NCBI GenBank assembly: GCA_016899975.1
Contig: JACJJN010000008.1
Span: 48,345 to 112,344 of the forward strand
Direction of reading: 5' to 3'
From: Lacrimispora saccharolytica
GTDB lineage: Bacteria; Bacillota; Clostridia; Lachnospirales; Lachnospiraceae
Length of the DNA stretch: 64,000 nucleotides
The notes below the pieces were generated by a model, which saw only the letters and a program-made list of their open reading frames with translations, searched no databases and was not told where the DNA came from. Within the stretch, counting starts at the first letter, position 1. The number at the start of each line of letters is the position of its first letter. A program made the translations under genes and the position numbers. Positions 50,241 to 58,886 of this stretch are shown here, in pieces.

Positions 50241-50842
50241 TAAAGATAGCATTGATCCGACATGGGAAAACCTACGGAAATACGTTTGGAAGATATATTG
50301 GTGTGACGGATGAGCCTCTCTGTGAAGAGGGGATACGGCAGATGTCCGACCGGGTGATGGATACGGTGGATCTGGTGTTTGTCAGCCCCATGACTCGCTG
50401 CATCCAGTCTGCCGAATTGCTTTATCCTTACGCGCGGAGGGTACAGATTCCGGAGTTCCGGGAATGTAATTTCGGGGATTTTGAGAACAAAAATTATCAG
50501 GAACTGCAGTCCAATCCGGAATATCAGAAATGGGTGGATTCCATGGCAACCCTGGCATTCCCCAATGGGGAGAGCCCGGACCAGTTTCAGAAAAGATGTG
50601 TGAAAGGTTTTGACAATATGGTGGACACCTGTATCCGCAGGCATTATAAAAACGTTGCCTGTGTGGTACACGGAGGCACGATCATGAGTATCATGAGTAC
50701 CTATGGCATTCCCGCAAGAGACTACTTTGGATGGCAGGTACCCAACGGATGCGGATACCATATCTGCATTTCCGAGCGGAACTGGAAACTGGGCCGCAGG
50801 GAAGCGTTTATGGAATCCGAGATCAATGTGGAGTACGCCTGA
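50237..50842 (+). CDS. Histidine phosphatase family protein, probable alpha-ribazole phosphatase
   Basis: A 201-residue phosphoglycerate-mutase-like phosphatase. The catalytic LIRHGKTYGN (about residues 6-15, His9), LVFVSPMTRCIQSAELL, the acid EFRECNFGDFENKNYQEL and the second His in CVVHGGTIMSIM (about 140-151) are intact. In a cob operon this is most likely the CobC phosphatase that dephosphorylates alpha-ribazole-5'-phosphate or cobalamin-5'-phosphate. GTG 50237 is taken as start because it overlaps the upstream stop (GTGA) and starts exactly at the canonical beta strand. Confidence 0.85.
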   Translation: MIKIALIRHGKTYGNTFGRYIGVTDEPLCEEGIRQMSDRVMDTVDLVFVSPMTRCIQSAELLYPYARRVQIPEFRECNFGDFENKNYQELQSNPEYQKWVDSMATLAFPNGESPDQFQKRCVKGFDNMVDTCIRRHYKNVACVVHGGTIMSIMSTYGIPARDYFGWQVPNGCGYHICISERNWKLGRREAFMESEINVEYA

Positions 50843-50891
50843 AGGAATGTTCTTGTTGAAAAAGGCGGAGAAAGAGAAGGAAGAAAGAGCA

Positions 50892-51755
50892 ATGTCGGCA
50901 GAGTGTCATGCACATATTTTTATGGATGGTAAAAATTATAAAGAGGCGGCTGAAGCCCACAGGAACGGTCCGGATGAGAGATTGATCAGGGAACATCTGG
51001 AAGCGTATCAGAGAGAACAGGTGAACTTTGTGAGAGATGGAGGCGATCCCTACGGCGCCGGACTGCTGGCAAGAGAGCTGGCGCCGGAATACGGGATCAC
51101 CTACCGGACGCCGGGGTTTGCGATCCACCGGGAGGGGCGCTATGGAAAAATCGTCGGCCGCGGATACGGCAGCCGGGAAGAATACCGGGAACTGCTGCGG
51201 GAACTTCGAAGAAATGGAGGGAATTTCGTCAAGATCATGACCACAGGGATCATGGATTTTTCCGCGGACGGAAGCGTGACCGGAGAGCCGCTGCCCAGGG
51301 AAGAGGTGTTCTGGATGGTCGCCATGGCTCACGATGCGGGGTATTCCGTGATGGCTCACACCAACGGCGCACAGGCGGTGATCGACGCTGTGGAGGCTGG
51401 CGTGGATTCGGTGGAGCATGGGAATTTTCAGAACGAGGAAAGCCTTCAGTGTATGGCGGAACACCATGCTGTCTGGGTGCCGACGACGGTTACCGTAAAG
51501 AACCTGATCGGAAATGGAAGGTACAATGACCGTGTCCTGGAGCGGATTTATAAAACGCAGACGGACAACATCCGGAAAGCCCGGGCGCTGGGCGTTCTTA
51601 TGGCCGCCGGCAGTGACGCTGGGGCTTACTGCGTCCTTCACGGACAGGGAATCCGTCAGGAATACCAGGTGTTTCTGGAAACGCTGGGAGATACCCCGGA
51701 AGTGCGGCAGGCGTTGCTGGAAGGGGAGACGGAGATCCGGCGTCGTTTCGATTAG
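50892..51755 (+). CDS. Amidohydrolase family protein
   Basis: A 287-residue metal-dependent hydrolase with the amidohydrolase TIM-barrel ligands: a short HAH motif at the very start (AECHAHIFMDG, His6/His8), FVKIMTTGIMDFS in the middle (possible bridging Lys), HTNG and VEHGN for two metal His (about 162 and 182), and the final Asp in MAAGSDAGAYC (about 243-248). Unlike many relatives, it lacks the N-terminal beta-sandwich half. ATG 50892 lies behind AAGGAAG; an upstream in-frame ATG at 50847 is a weaker option. The substrate is unknown. It follows the cob operon by 49 bp and may be co-transcribed. Confidence 0.8.
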   Translation: MSAECHAHIFMDGKNYKEAAEAHRNGPDERLIREHLEAYQREQVNFVRDGGDPYGAGLLARELAPEYGITYRTPGFAIHREGRYGKIVGRGYGSREEYRELLRELRRNGGNFVKIMTTGIMDFSADGSVTGEPLPREEVFWMVAMAHDAGYSVMAHTNGAQAVIDAVEAGVDSVEHGNFQNEESLQCMAEHHAVWVPTTVTVKNLIGNGRYNDRVLERIYKTQTDNIRKARALGVLMAAGSDAGAYCVLHGQGIRQEYQVFLETLGDTPEVRQALLEGETEIRRRFD

Positions 51756-51760
51756 CTTAG

Positions 51761-51791
51761 CTGCCTGCAGGTGTTTTGCCTGCAGGTTTTG
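51761..51791 (+). terminator. Probable terminator after the amidohydrolase
   Basis: CCTGCAGG (51764-51771) pairs with CCTGCAGG (51779-51786), both self-complementary, followed by TTTT. The rest of the gap to 52113 is A/T-rich and holds a diverged copy of the GTTTGAA repeat (52001-52044) but no gene. Confidence 0.6.
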
Positions 51792-52113
51792 CTGCGGACG
51801 TTTTTGTTTCAATCTTTGTGGATTTGTTTCAATCTTTTGCTTGCTTTTCAGAGGCAAGTGTGATAGGCTTAAATTACATTTTACATTCTATCATTCTATA
51901 TGCCAACAGGCATTCTTTGCCGGAATTTCCCGGTTGTTTATCAGAGTATCAGAAAAGAATAGAAATTCACCTGAAATTCTTTCGGGTTTTTACGCTTCCG
52001 GGCATATTTGAAACATACAGGAATGGATGTTCATACATGCTCCGGGTGTTGTGAGTGATTCGTTCAAGTTATCAGCAGTTTTCACTGCGCCGTAAAATCC
52101 AAAAATTTAAAAA

Positions 52114-52617
52114 ATGAAGAAGAAAATCAAAGAAGACAAAAGGCGGAAGCAGGGAAAAAGCAGACACATAATTCTTTTTTATCTGTTTTCGATACTCCTG
52201 TTGTCCATCCTTCTGGTATGCGGTTTTTTCAGATTTCGTTTTTATGTCGTTCTGTCCGGTTCTATGGAACCGAAGCTTCCGGTGGGAAGCCTGGTTGTGG
52301 CAGATACGGAGAGAACGAATGTGAAAATTGGAGAAATTGTTACGTTTCAGAAAAGTGGAAGGACAGTTACGCATCGTGTCACGGGGTTGAAGGAACATGG
52401 GTATCAGACGAAAGGAGATGCCAATCAGGAAGCGGATTATGATCTGCTGCAGCAGGAGCAGATTGTCGGAACGGTTGTTTTCTGTATCCCTTATCTGGGA
52501 TACGGGGTGCTTTGGATGCAGAAATACCGAATCCTTATTATCAGTGGAGGAATCACCGTTCTGATCCTTCTTTTCCTGTTTTCGTCCGAACAGAAAGAGA
52601 GAAAAAGGTTCGCCTGA
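52114..52617 (+). CDS. SipW-type (ER-type) signal peptidase I
   Basis: A 167-residue membrane protease with a basic N-terminus, a span at about residues 19-38, and a second span near the C-terminus. The catalytic motif VLSGSMEPKLPVGSLVVAD (about 46-64) holds the nucleophile Ser. The second motif is THRVTGL (about 85-91), with His in place of the Lys of ordinary signal peptidases, the mark of the ER/archaeal/SipW type. KGDANQEADYD follows. In Bacillus, SipW processes TasA and YqxM. Three genes just downstream encode proteins with SipW-style signals. There is no good Shine-Dalgarno before ATG 52114, so expression may be low or the start may be used inefficiently. Confidence 0.88.
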   Translation: MKKKIKEDKRRKQGKSRHIILFYLFSILLLSILLVCGFFRFRFYVVLSGSMEPKLPVGSLVVADTERTNVKIGEIVTFQKSGRTVTHRVTGLKEHGYQTKGDANQEADYDLLQQEQIVGTVVFCIPYLGYGVLWMQKYRILIISGGITVLILLFLFSSEQKERKRFA

Positions 52618-52638
52618 ATTATGAAGGGAGAAAATGAT

Positions 52639-53460
52639 ATGAAGAAAAACAGAAAAGCAGCGTTGATCGGAGCGGTAGCGCTCTGTGGATTATTGGCAGC
52701 GGGAAGTACCGTGGCTTATCTTACGGACAAAGACGAGATTTCCAATCAGTTTACCGTCGGAAGAGTGGAGATTGAGGGGAAAGAACCGAATTATACGCCG
52801 GATCCAGGAGGAAAAACGGAGGACATTATACCGACGGAAGAGATTGCGAAGGATCCGCAGATCACCAATACCGGGAAAAATGACGCCTACGTCTATATGG
52901 ATGTGTCCATTCCGATCGCAAAGGTCATCACTGTGGATGAGCAGGGAAAACGCCAGAACGGAGGGGTAGCAAAGGAAACGGAATTGTTTGCGATGAACCA
53001 GCTTTCGAACCGGTGGACGTTGATGTATCAGAAAAGGGTGGATAACAGCATGGTATATACTTACAGCTACAATGAGATCCTTGCTCCGGAAAAGACGACG
53101 GTGCCGTTGTTTGAAAGTGTAACTTTTGCGAATGTGGTGGAAGGACAGCTGGAGGAAAAGCAGCTGGATATTCCGGTGAATTTCTACGCGATCCAGGCAC
53201 TGAATACCGGGGAAGGCGCCAGCGTCCCGGAGCAGGCGGCAGATGCATGGGAGAAATACGTCAACCAGAACGAAGGCCAGGACGGAGAGGTGACGGCGCC
53301 GCAGTCCGATGAGGCAGAAGAAGAACAGGCGGCGCAGCCGGGGGAAACCAAAGAAGAGCAGGTGCAGCAGTCCGGCGAAGCAAAAGAAGAGCAGACCCTG
53401 CAGTCCAATGAAGCGAAGGAGGATGCGGAATCTCAGCCGGACAAAGCACAGGAGGAATAA
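52639..53460 (+). CDS. TasA/CalY-like exported protein with SipW-type signal
   Basis: A 273-residue protein. The N-terminal signal (RKAALIGAVALCGLLAAGSTVAYLTDKDEISNQFTVG, about residues 5-41) is the SipW type: a hydrophobic stretch followed by TVAYLTD and an N-x-FT-G segment. The mature part has a TasA/camelysin-like beta-sandwich with PQITNTGKNDAYVYMDVSIP (about 78-97) and a WEKYVNQ element. The last about 65 residues are an acidic low-complexity tail made of EAKEEQ/QSGE-like units. ATG 52639 was chosen because AAGGGAG is 8 bp upstream. In Bacillus such proteins form matrix fibres; here a similar role is likely. Confidence 0.82.
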   Translation: MKKNRKAALIGAVALCGLLAAGSTVAYLTDKDEISNQFTVGRVEIEGKEPNYTPDPGGKTEDIIPTEEIAKDPQITNTGKNDAYVYMDVSIPIAKVITVDEQGKRQNGGVAKETELFAMNQLSNRWTLMYQKRVDNSMVYTYSYNEILAPEKTTVPLFESVTFANVVEGQLEEKQLDIPVNFYAIQALNTGEGASVPEQAADAWEKYVNQNEGQDGEVTAPQSDEAEEEQAAQPGETKEEQVQQSGEAKEEQTLQSNEAKEDAESQPDKAQEE

Positions 53461-53523
53461 GGTGTATTTGGAGATGATGGGCGGACCGGCGTTATGCCGG
53501 CCTGCCGGAAAGGCAGGATGCAT

Positions 53524-54060
53524 ATGAGAAAAAAGAAAAAAAGGAGAACAGCCGGAATCACTGTGGGCTGTGGAATCTGTGTTCTGACCCTTTTTTGTGC
53601 GGTATCCGGGACTTCTGCGTATCTGACGGATCACGAGGAAAGAATCAATCAGATAACCGCAGGATACAATGAGACCGGAATAGAAGAAGAATTTCCGACA
53701 CCTACTCCGGCGGCGCCGGGAGAGACGATCGTAAAAAAAGTACGTGTTAAGAATTATGGAGCAGTGCCCTGTTATATCCGGATTTCCGTGGCTGTCAGTG
53801 AAGGAAGCGTCACACTGAAAGGATTGAATACTACAGGCTGGACGGATGGAAAGGACGGATATTATTACTACAGGAATGTTGTGGAACCGGGCAGCAGCAC
53901 GGAAGATCTGTTTGCCGGTGTCAGGATCGAAGGAAATCCGGAGGCAGACAGCGTGACGGTTACGGTTTATGAAGAATCGGTGCAGGCTTTTGATGGAACT
54001 GTGCTTTATGAGGATTACCAGAAGGCATGGGAGTATTACCGGGGAGGTGGCAGCGCATGA
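53524..54060 (+). CDS. Small SipW-type exported protein
   Basis: A 178-residue protein with a SipW-type signal (GITVGCGICVLTLFCAVSGTSAYLTDHEERINQITAGYNET, about residues 10-50) and a short beta-rich mature domain: IVKKVRVKNYGAVPCYIRISVAVSEG, TGWTDGKDGYYYYRNVVEPGSSTEDLF and ADSVTVTVYEESVQAF. The pattern resembles the mature domains of the neighbouring proteins, so these are likely paralogues. ATG 53524 has AGGCAGGA upstream; ATG 53518 is the alternative. Its stop overlaps the next start (ATGA). The last residues are Gly-rich (YRGGGSA). Confidence 0.8.
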   Translation: MRKKKKRRTAGITVGCGICVLTLFCAVSGTSAYLTDHEERINQITAGYNETGIEEEFPTPTPAAPGETIVKKVRVKNYGAVPCYIRISVAVSEGSVTLKGLNTTGWTDGKDGYYYYRNVVEPGSSTEDLFAGVRIEGNPEADSVTVTVYEESVQAFDGTVLYEDYQKAWEYYRGGGSA

Positions 54061-55247
54061 AAAGAAAAAGATGGATCGCGGCAGGGATTATCAGCACCTG
54101 TTTGTTTGGCGTTTCAGGGACGTATGCCTATTATCAGGATACGGTTTCCGTCCGGAACCATATTTCCACCGGAGATATCAATATCGGGATTCAGGAGTAT
54201 GAGGTGAAGGATGGAAAGGAAAGTCTTTATGCGGACCCTGACGGAAGGCTGGTTCTTCCGTCTCAGAAGATATCGAAAATACCGAGGATCACAAATTATG
54301 CACAGCCCTGTTATGTCCGTGTGAAGATTGTATGTACCGGTGAAACGCTGGTCCTGTCGGAGCAGGATATCTCCGGCATGCCAGAAGCATGGATCCGGGC
54401 AGGTGAGTATTACTATTTGACGGATCCTCTGGACACGGGAGAATCCGCGGATGTTTTTCAGACCGTGACGATTCCGGAGGAATGGACAGAAACGTCCTCC
54501 GATCAGCGTTTGGGTATCACCATATCGGCGGAGGCAATCCAGTCGGACAATTTCACTCCGGATTTTCAGTCGGAACAGCCCTGGGGTGACCAGGAAACGG
54601 AACTCTGTGTTCATGAGCAGGACGGAACGGTGATGGAGGTACAGAAAAGTTACCAGACCATGATGGTTTCTTATGAAGGCACCGCAAGGAATCTGGTTGC
54701 GGTTCCGGAAGACTTCTTTACGAATCTCGGCACCGCGATGCCGGGCGATTCCCTGAGCGATACGGCAGCGATCCGAAATACCACGGATACGGAGGCGGAA
54801 TTTTTCTTTCGTACGGAAATTCCCGGGGAGCTGACGGAAGAGGAGAGAGAATTACTTGAACAGTTCCAGCTGGTGATCCAGAAGGAAGGAACAATGCTGT
54901 ACTCTGGTACGCTGGGAGCGGAAACTCTGCAGCATCCGGTCAGCCTCGGACGGTATCAGCCGGGAGAAGAGGGAAGCATTCATTTCACTTTAACGCTTCC
55001 GGCAAAACTGGATAATGCATATGCCCGGAGGGAAACTTCTGTCAACTGGGTATTTTCCGTGCGGGGTGAGGAGGAAGAGATACAGGAACCGGGACCTGCC
55101 ATTCAGCAGCTGACCGCGCCAAAGACAGGACTTAGCGATCCATTTGTCGCGGTACCGCTTCTTCTGGCTGGGCTGGCAGCTGTCAGTACATGGATACTGG
55201 AGAGAAGGGAGGAAAAGTTTGGAAGTAAACTTCCAAATCTACCTTGA
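54057..55247 (+). CDS. Large SipW-type surface protein with sortase-like C-terminal signal
   Basis: A 396-residue protein with a SipW-type signal (GIISTCLFGVSGTYAYYQDTVSVRNHISTGDINIG, about residues 9-43) and two beta-rich domains: the first with IPRITNYAQPCYVRVKIVCTG, the second, from about 190, with LVAVPEDFFTNLGTAMPGDSLSDTAAIRNTTDTEAEFFFRTE. The C-terminus has the sortase-type arrangement APKTG, then about 20 hydrophobic residues and RREEKFGS. APKTG deviates from LPxTG at the first position. It is therefore both a SipW substrate and a possible target of the class B sortase encoded at 57935. It is translationally coupled to the preceding gene. Confidence 0.82.
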   Translation: MKRKRWIAAGIISTCLFGVSGTYAYYQDTVSVRNHISTGDINIGIQEYEVKDGKESLYADPDGRLVLPSQKISKIPRITNYAQPCYVRVKIVCTGETLVLSEQDISGMPEAWIRAGEYYYLTDPLDTGESADVFQTVTIPEEWTETSSDQRLGITISAEAIQSDNFTPDFQSEQPWGDQETELCVHEQDGTVMEVQKSYQTMMVSYEGTARNLVAVPEDFFTNLGTAMPGDSLSDTAAIRNTTDTEAEFFFRTEIPGELTEEERELLEQFQLVIQKEGTMLYSGTLGAETLQHPVSLGRYQPGEEGSIHFTLTLPAKLDNAYARRETSVNWVFSVRGEEEEIQEPGPAIQQLTAPKTGLSDPFVAVPLLLAGLAAVSTWILERREEKFGSKLPNLP

Positions 55248-55280
55248 TGACGCAGCAAGTGCGTCAGGAAGGAGGAAAAC

Positions 55281-57923
55281 ATGAAAAGAAATTGGAAACA
55301 TCATGCAGGTTACTATCTGCGCGTCATGGTCTTTATAGGAATTCTTCTCTTTGCGGATCTATTCTTTGCGGATTCCGTTAATGCGGCGGCAGGTTATGCG
55401 GATCTTTCAAGTATGGGGAACGGTCATGAAATAACTTCCGGATATACGGTGGACGGTGATTATAAATTCGTTCCTACGGTATCCGATCAGACGCAGATCC
55501 GCTTCGTCGGTGAATGGGACAATCTGTACTGCAGGAATTCCGAGGCGGATGTAAGGTATATCAGCAGGTATTATCCTTATGCAGACACGACAAACTGGAC
55601 GAACACCAGAAGCGCCGTCCTTACCAATGACAAGAAGGGCAAGCTGTATGTGGAATTGAAGAATGTCGGTGAATATGGCGGGGAAACGGTGAACCTGAGG
55701 GTCACACTGACGGACTGGACCAATTTTACCAATCTTCCGTATCCTGATTATGCAAATGCCTACATTACAATGGGCGGCGACACCCGGCTCCCGCAGATCA
55801 ATATTATCTGTGTGCAGAATATTTCGGTAAAATTTTCCTATTATAACGATCAGGGGAACCCCATCTCTCTGAAAGGCCATTATACTCTGAACGATCTTGA
55901 TTTCTGCCAGGGATTCAGAATCCGGGAAAACGGAGGAGAAATTTACTATACGAAAGAGGCCGCGGCAAGAATGGGATACGACACAGCTACGCAGATTATC
56001 TGGGCGGACAGCTCAGAGACACAGCCAAATCAGGCACACGGATGGATAACATATACGTTTGAAGGATCGGAAACCAATATGCAGTTTTTTGTAGATGTGG
56101 TAAATCCCAAGTCCAAAGATTATCCGTATCGGAAATGGGATGTGTCGAAATGGGCGGGTCTGCCGAATGCGGCCAAAGGGTATCTCCATGAGTATTATAA
56201 AGGCGCCGGCCGTACAGACGCCACAGAAGAAAGCTTTACCGCCTGGGTATCGTCGGAGTTCGGCTATACCGCCGAAACGGTCATACAATTCGAAAAAAAA
56301 GGAAACGTTATCGTGGAAAAACTGGACGGACAGACACGGGAAGCATTGGAAGGGGCAGCGTTTACCTGTTACGAATGGACGGGAAACGGGTGGCAAAGTG
56401 TCGGCAGCCTGAACTGGGATCGTGCGGAGAAAGATTACCGTCTGTTTGGACTGAAGTATTCCGAGAAAAATCAGGGAAGGTTCAAAGTGCAGGAGGTGCA
56501 GAATCCGTCCGGCTATACGGGAAGCTGGGAGCAGGCATTCACTCTGACAGAACCTGGAACTGTCACCTGGAAATATCAGGCGGAAAATACCAGAGTCAAG
56601 GGACGGATCACGATCAATAAAACCGATGCGGGGACCGGTCAGCCAATTACAGGAGCTGTTTTTCAGATCGTAGCAAAGGCGGATATCCGTACTGTGGGAG
56701 GAACAATCCTGGTAAAAGGAGGAACTGTCGTAGATACGGTGACGGTAAAGGATGGAAGCGCGGTTTCCAAAGAACTGGAACTTGGAACCTATCTGATCCG
56801 GGAAAAACAGCCTGCACCCGGGTATGTTCTGAATGGAAAACAGCAGGAAGTGATCCTGAGCAGCGGAAATAAGGACGTGTCCGTAAAGGTACAGAATATC
56901 CGGAATCAAATGATTATCCAGAAAATAAGCAAAGGAGACGGCACCGTACTTCCGGGAGTCGTGTTTAAAGTTTGGAACAAGGCGGCGCAGGAAGCTACGG
57001 GAAAAACATATACGACTGACAAAGACGGCAAAATTTTCCTGCAGGGGCTGGCGCCGGGAACTTACTGTGTCCGCGAAACGGAAACACTGGAAGGCTATCT
57101 GATCAATGAAACTGTTCTGGAATTTACAGTCCAGGGAGATGGAACCATAGATGGAAAAGCTTCTGTGACACGAACCGTCGAAAACGATTATATTCGTCTG
57201 GAAGTGGCAAAAGCAGATGCATCCACCGGAGCGCTGATCGCCGGAGCGCAGCTGGTTCTGTACGATTCGGAAAACAGAGAAGTGGCCAGATGGAAATCCG
57301 GCAGGGAAGCTCATGGAATCAATAAACTGAAGGAAGGAACTTACCGGCTGACAGAAGTACAGGCACCGGATGGATACCAGCTTGCGGAACCCCTTACTTT
57401 TACCCTGGAAAAGAAAGCGGGTGTGCAGAAGATCGTGATGAAGGATTTGAAGTATACGGAAATGGAAATCGTCAAGAAAATCCGGGCAGATGAAATCACC
57501 TGGGCGCACGGAGAACCGACGTTCTTTTTTACCGTGAAGGGAACGGATCTTTTTGGAAAAGAGCATCAGTACCAGCAAATGGCAAAGTTCACAAAGGAAT
57601 ACGTAACCGCCCATACGGACGGGCAGGGGATGGTGGAAGTGTCTGTACGCCTGACAAAAATTCCCATGGGAAACGCTTATCAGGTGACAGAGCAGGAAGT
57701 GCTGCGCTATGGGCTGGTGCAGGCAACGGGAACAGAAAATGTGACCATAGAAAAACTGCAGGAGCCTGGGGAAGGGAAACGACCTTCGGAGATTTTCCGT
57801 GTGACAGCCAACCTGGAGAAGAAACCGTCGGGTACCAGGATTGTATTTGAAAACGAAAAGTACCGGTGGGATGATTATTCTCATAATGACGCGGTGGAAA
57901 ATGTGATACCGCTGAAACCGTGA
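55281..57923 (+). CDS. SpaA-domain surface protein (pilin/adhesin-like), 880 residues
   Basis: A large secreted protein. An ordinary signal peptide ends near VNAAAG (about residue 36). Residues about 37-335 form a unique N-terminal region (GEWDNLYCRNSEADVRYI, WAGLPNAAKGYLHEYYKGAG) without a recognised family. Then come repeated SpaA/Cna-B prealbumin-like domains, each with an internal KxD start: VIVEKLDGQTREALEGAAFTCYEW (about 345), ITINKTDAGTGQPITGAVFQIV (about 447), MIIQKISKGDGTVLPGVVFKVW (about 545), LEVAKADASTGALIAGAQLVLYD (about 636), and a further domain from MEIVKKIRADEITWAHGEPTFFFTVKG. Such Lys/Asn pairs often form isopeptide bonds. No C-terminal sorting signal is seen. It overlaps the sortase region by position and is probably its partner. 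Confidence 0.82.
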   Translation: MKRNWKHHAGYYLRVMVFIGILLFADLFFADSVNAAAGYADLSSMGNGHEITSGYTVDGDYKFVPTVSDQTQIRFVGEWDNLYCRNSEADVRYISRYYPYADTTNWTNTRSAVLTNDKKGKLYVELKNVGEYGGETVNLRVTLTDWTNFTNLPYPDYANAYITMGGDTRLPQINIICVQNISVKFSYYNDQGNPISLKGHYTLNDLDFCQGFRIRENGGEIYYTKEAAARMGYDTATQIIWADSSETQPNQAHGWITYTFEGSETNMQFFVDVVNPKSKDYPYRKWDVSKWAGLPNAAKGYLHEYYKGAGRTDATEESFTAWVSSEFGYTAETVIQFEKKGNVIVEKLDGQTREALEGAAFTCYEWTGNGWQSVGSLNWDRAEKDYRLFGLKYSEKNQGRFKVQEVQNPSGYTGSWEQAFTLTEPGTVTWKYQAENTRVKGRITINKTDAGTGQPITGAVFQIVAKADIRTVGGTILVKGGTVVDTVTVKDGSAVSKELELGTYLIREKQPAPGYVLNGKQQEVILSSGNKDVSVKVQNIRNQMIIQKISKGDGTVLPGVVFKVWNKAAQEATGKTYTTDKDGKIFLQGLAPGTYCVRETETLEGYLINETVLEFTVQGDGTIDGKASVTRTVENDYIRLEVAKADASTGALIAGAQLVLYDSENREVARWKSGREAHGINKLKEGTYRLTEVQAPDGYQLAEPLTFTLEKKAGVQKIVMKDLKYTEMEIVKKIRADEITWAHGEPTFFFTVKGTDLFGKEHQYQQMAKFTKEYVTAHTDGQGMVEVSVRLTKIPMGNAYQVTEQEVLRYGLVQATGTENVTIEKLQEPGEGKRPSEIFRVTANLEKKPSGTRIVFENEKYRWDDYSHNDAVENVIPLKP

Positions 57924-57934
57924 GAGGATGTGTA

Positions 57935-58741
57935 ATGAAAAAGAGACGCAAAAGAAAACGCTGGATGATTCCGGCGGCTGCAGGGATTCTGGCGGCGGGG
58001 ATGATGTATCTTCCTGTGTGGTGGCAGAACCTGCAGGCAGAGCAGGAAAAGGAGAGATGGATCGATTCTTATATGAAACGAGAAGATCCGGCAGGACCGG
58101 AAGAAACAGGCTTGGAACCGGAAGCAGATCCGGAGCAGCAAGAACGGATGGAACCGGACGGCGATCCGCTGCAGCGCCAGTTTGATTTTGAGGGACTGCA
58201 GCGGGTCAATCCGGATATTGTGGGGTGGATCTATCTTCCGGGAACACAGATCGATGAGCCTGTCTGCCGGGGAACGGACAATCATTATTATCTGACACAT
58301 ACTGCCGGAAAAACGGAAAATTCTCTGGGAGCTATCTTTGTTCCGCCGGAAACAGGGGAGGATCTTACGGATGCCCATGTCCTTTTTTTCGGTCATAATA
58401 TGCGGTCAGGGCAAAGGTTCGGGGAGTTATCTTCTTACTGCCAGGAGACGTTTGCAAGGAAGTATCCGCACGTCTACGTTTATACGCCGAAAGGATCCCG
58501 ATGCGGAACCGTGTACAGTGTGTACCAGACAAACAGTGACAGTGACGCATATACCATCGGATATCAGTTAGAGACAGACGCGTATACCGAGTGGCAGGAG
58601 AGAACTGCGAAGCAGTCCATGTATGACTGCGGACGGATACCGGACCGCGGAAAGCAGGTTTTTACCCTTTCCACCTGCACGGGCTCAGGGGCTGCGAAAG
58701 AACGCCTGGTTGTACATTTTTTGGTAACAGCGGAAAAATAA
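57935..58741 (+). CDS. Class B sortase
   Basis: A 268-residue transpeptidase with a basic N-terminus and one membrane span (about residues 10-28), then a Pro/Glu-rich linker. The catalytic domain has the SrtB-type layout: GWIYLPGTQIDEPVC, NSLGAIFVPPET, the catalytic His in VLFFGHNMRSGQRFGEL (about 147), the nucleophile in FTLSTCTGSGAAKERLVV with Cys near residue 248 and Arg just after. It would attach proteins to the wall or polymerise pilin. ATG 57935 has GAGAGG 7 bp upstream, so GTG 57920 was not used. It ends the SipW-sortase locus. Confidence 0.9.
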   Translation: MKKRRKRKRWMIPAAAGILAAGMMYLPVWWQNLQAEQEKERWIDSYMKREDPAGPEETGLEPEADPEQQERMEPDGDPLQRQFDFEGLQRVNPDIVGWIYLPGTQIDEPVCRGTDNHYYLTHTAGKTENSLGAIFVPPETGEDLTDAHVLFFGHNMRSGQRFGELSSYCQETFARKYPHVYVYTPKGSRCGTVYSVYQTNSDSDAYTIGYQLETDAYTEWQERTAKQSMYDCGRIPDRGKQVFTLSTCTGSGAAKERLVVHFLVTAEK

Positions 58742-58886
58742 ATTGCCCTGCCGGGATGTGCGTGATAGAATGACGATAGTTACCATTCTACCATTCGCGA
58801 ATTCTGAACGGGATGAATCGAAAAAAGAAAAAATGTTCGGAAGTTCATGAGCGGGAAATCAGCACATACAGGCAGGAGGAAGAAAG

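Noticed and set aside
57880..57923. Sorting signal at the end of the 880-residue SpaA protein
   Set aside because: The C-terminus ends VENVIPLKP with no following hydrophobic segment or basic tail.
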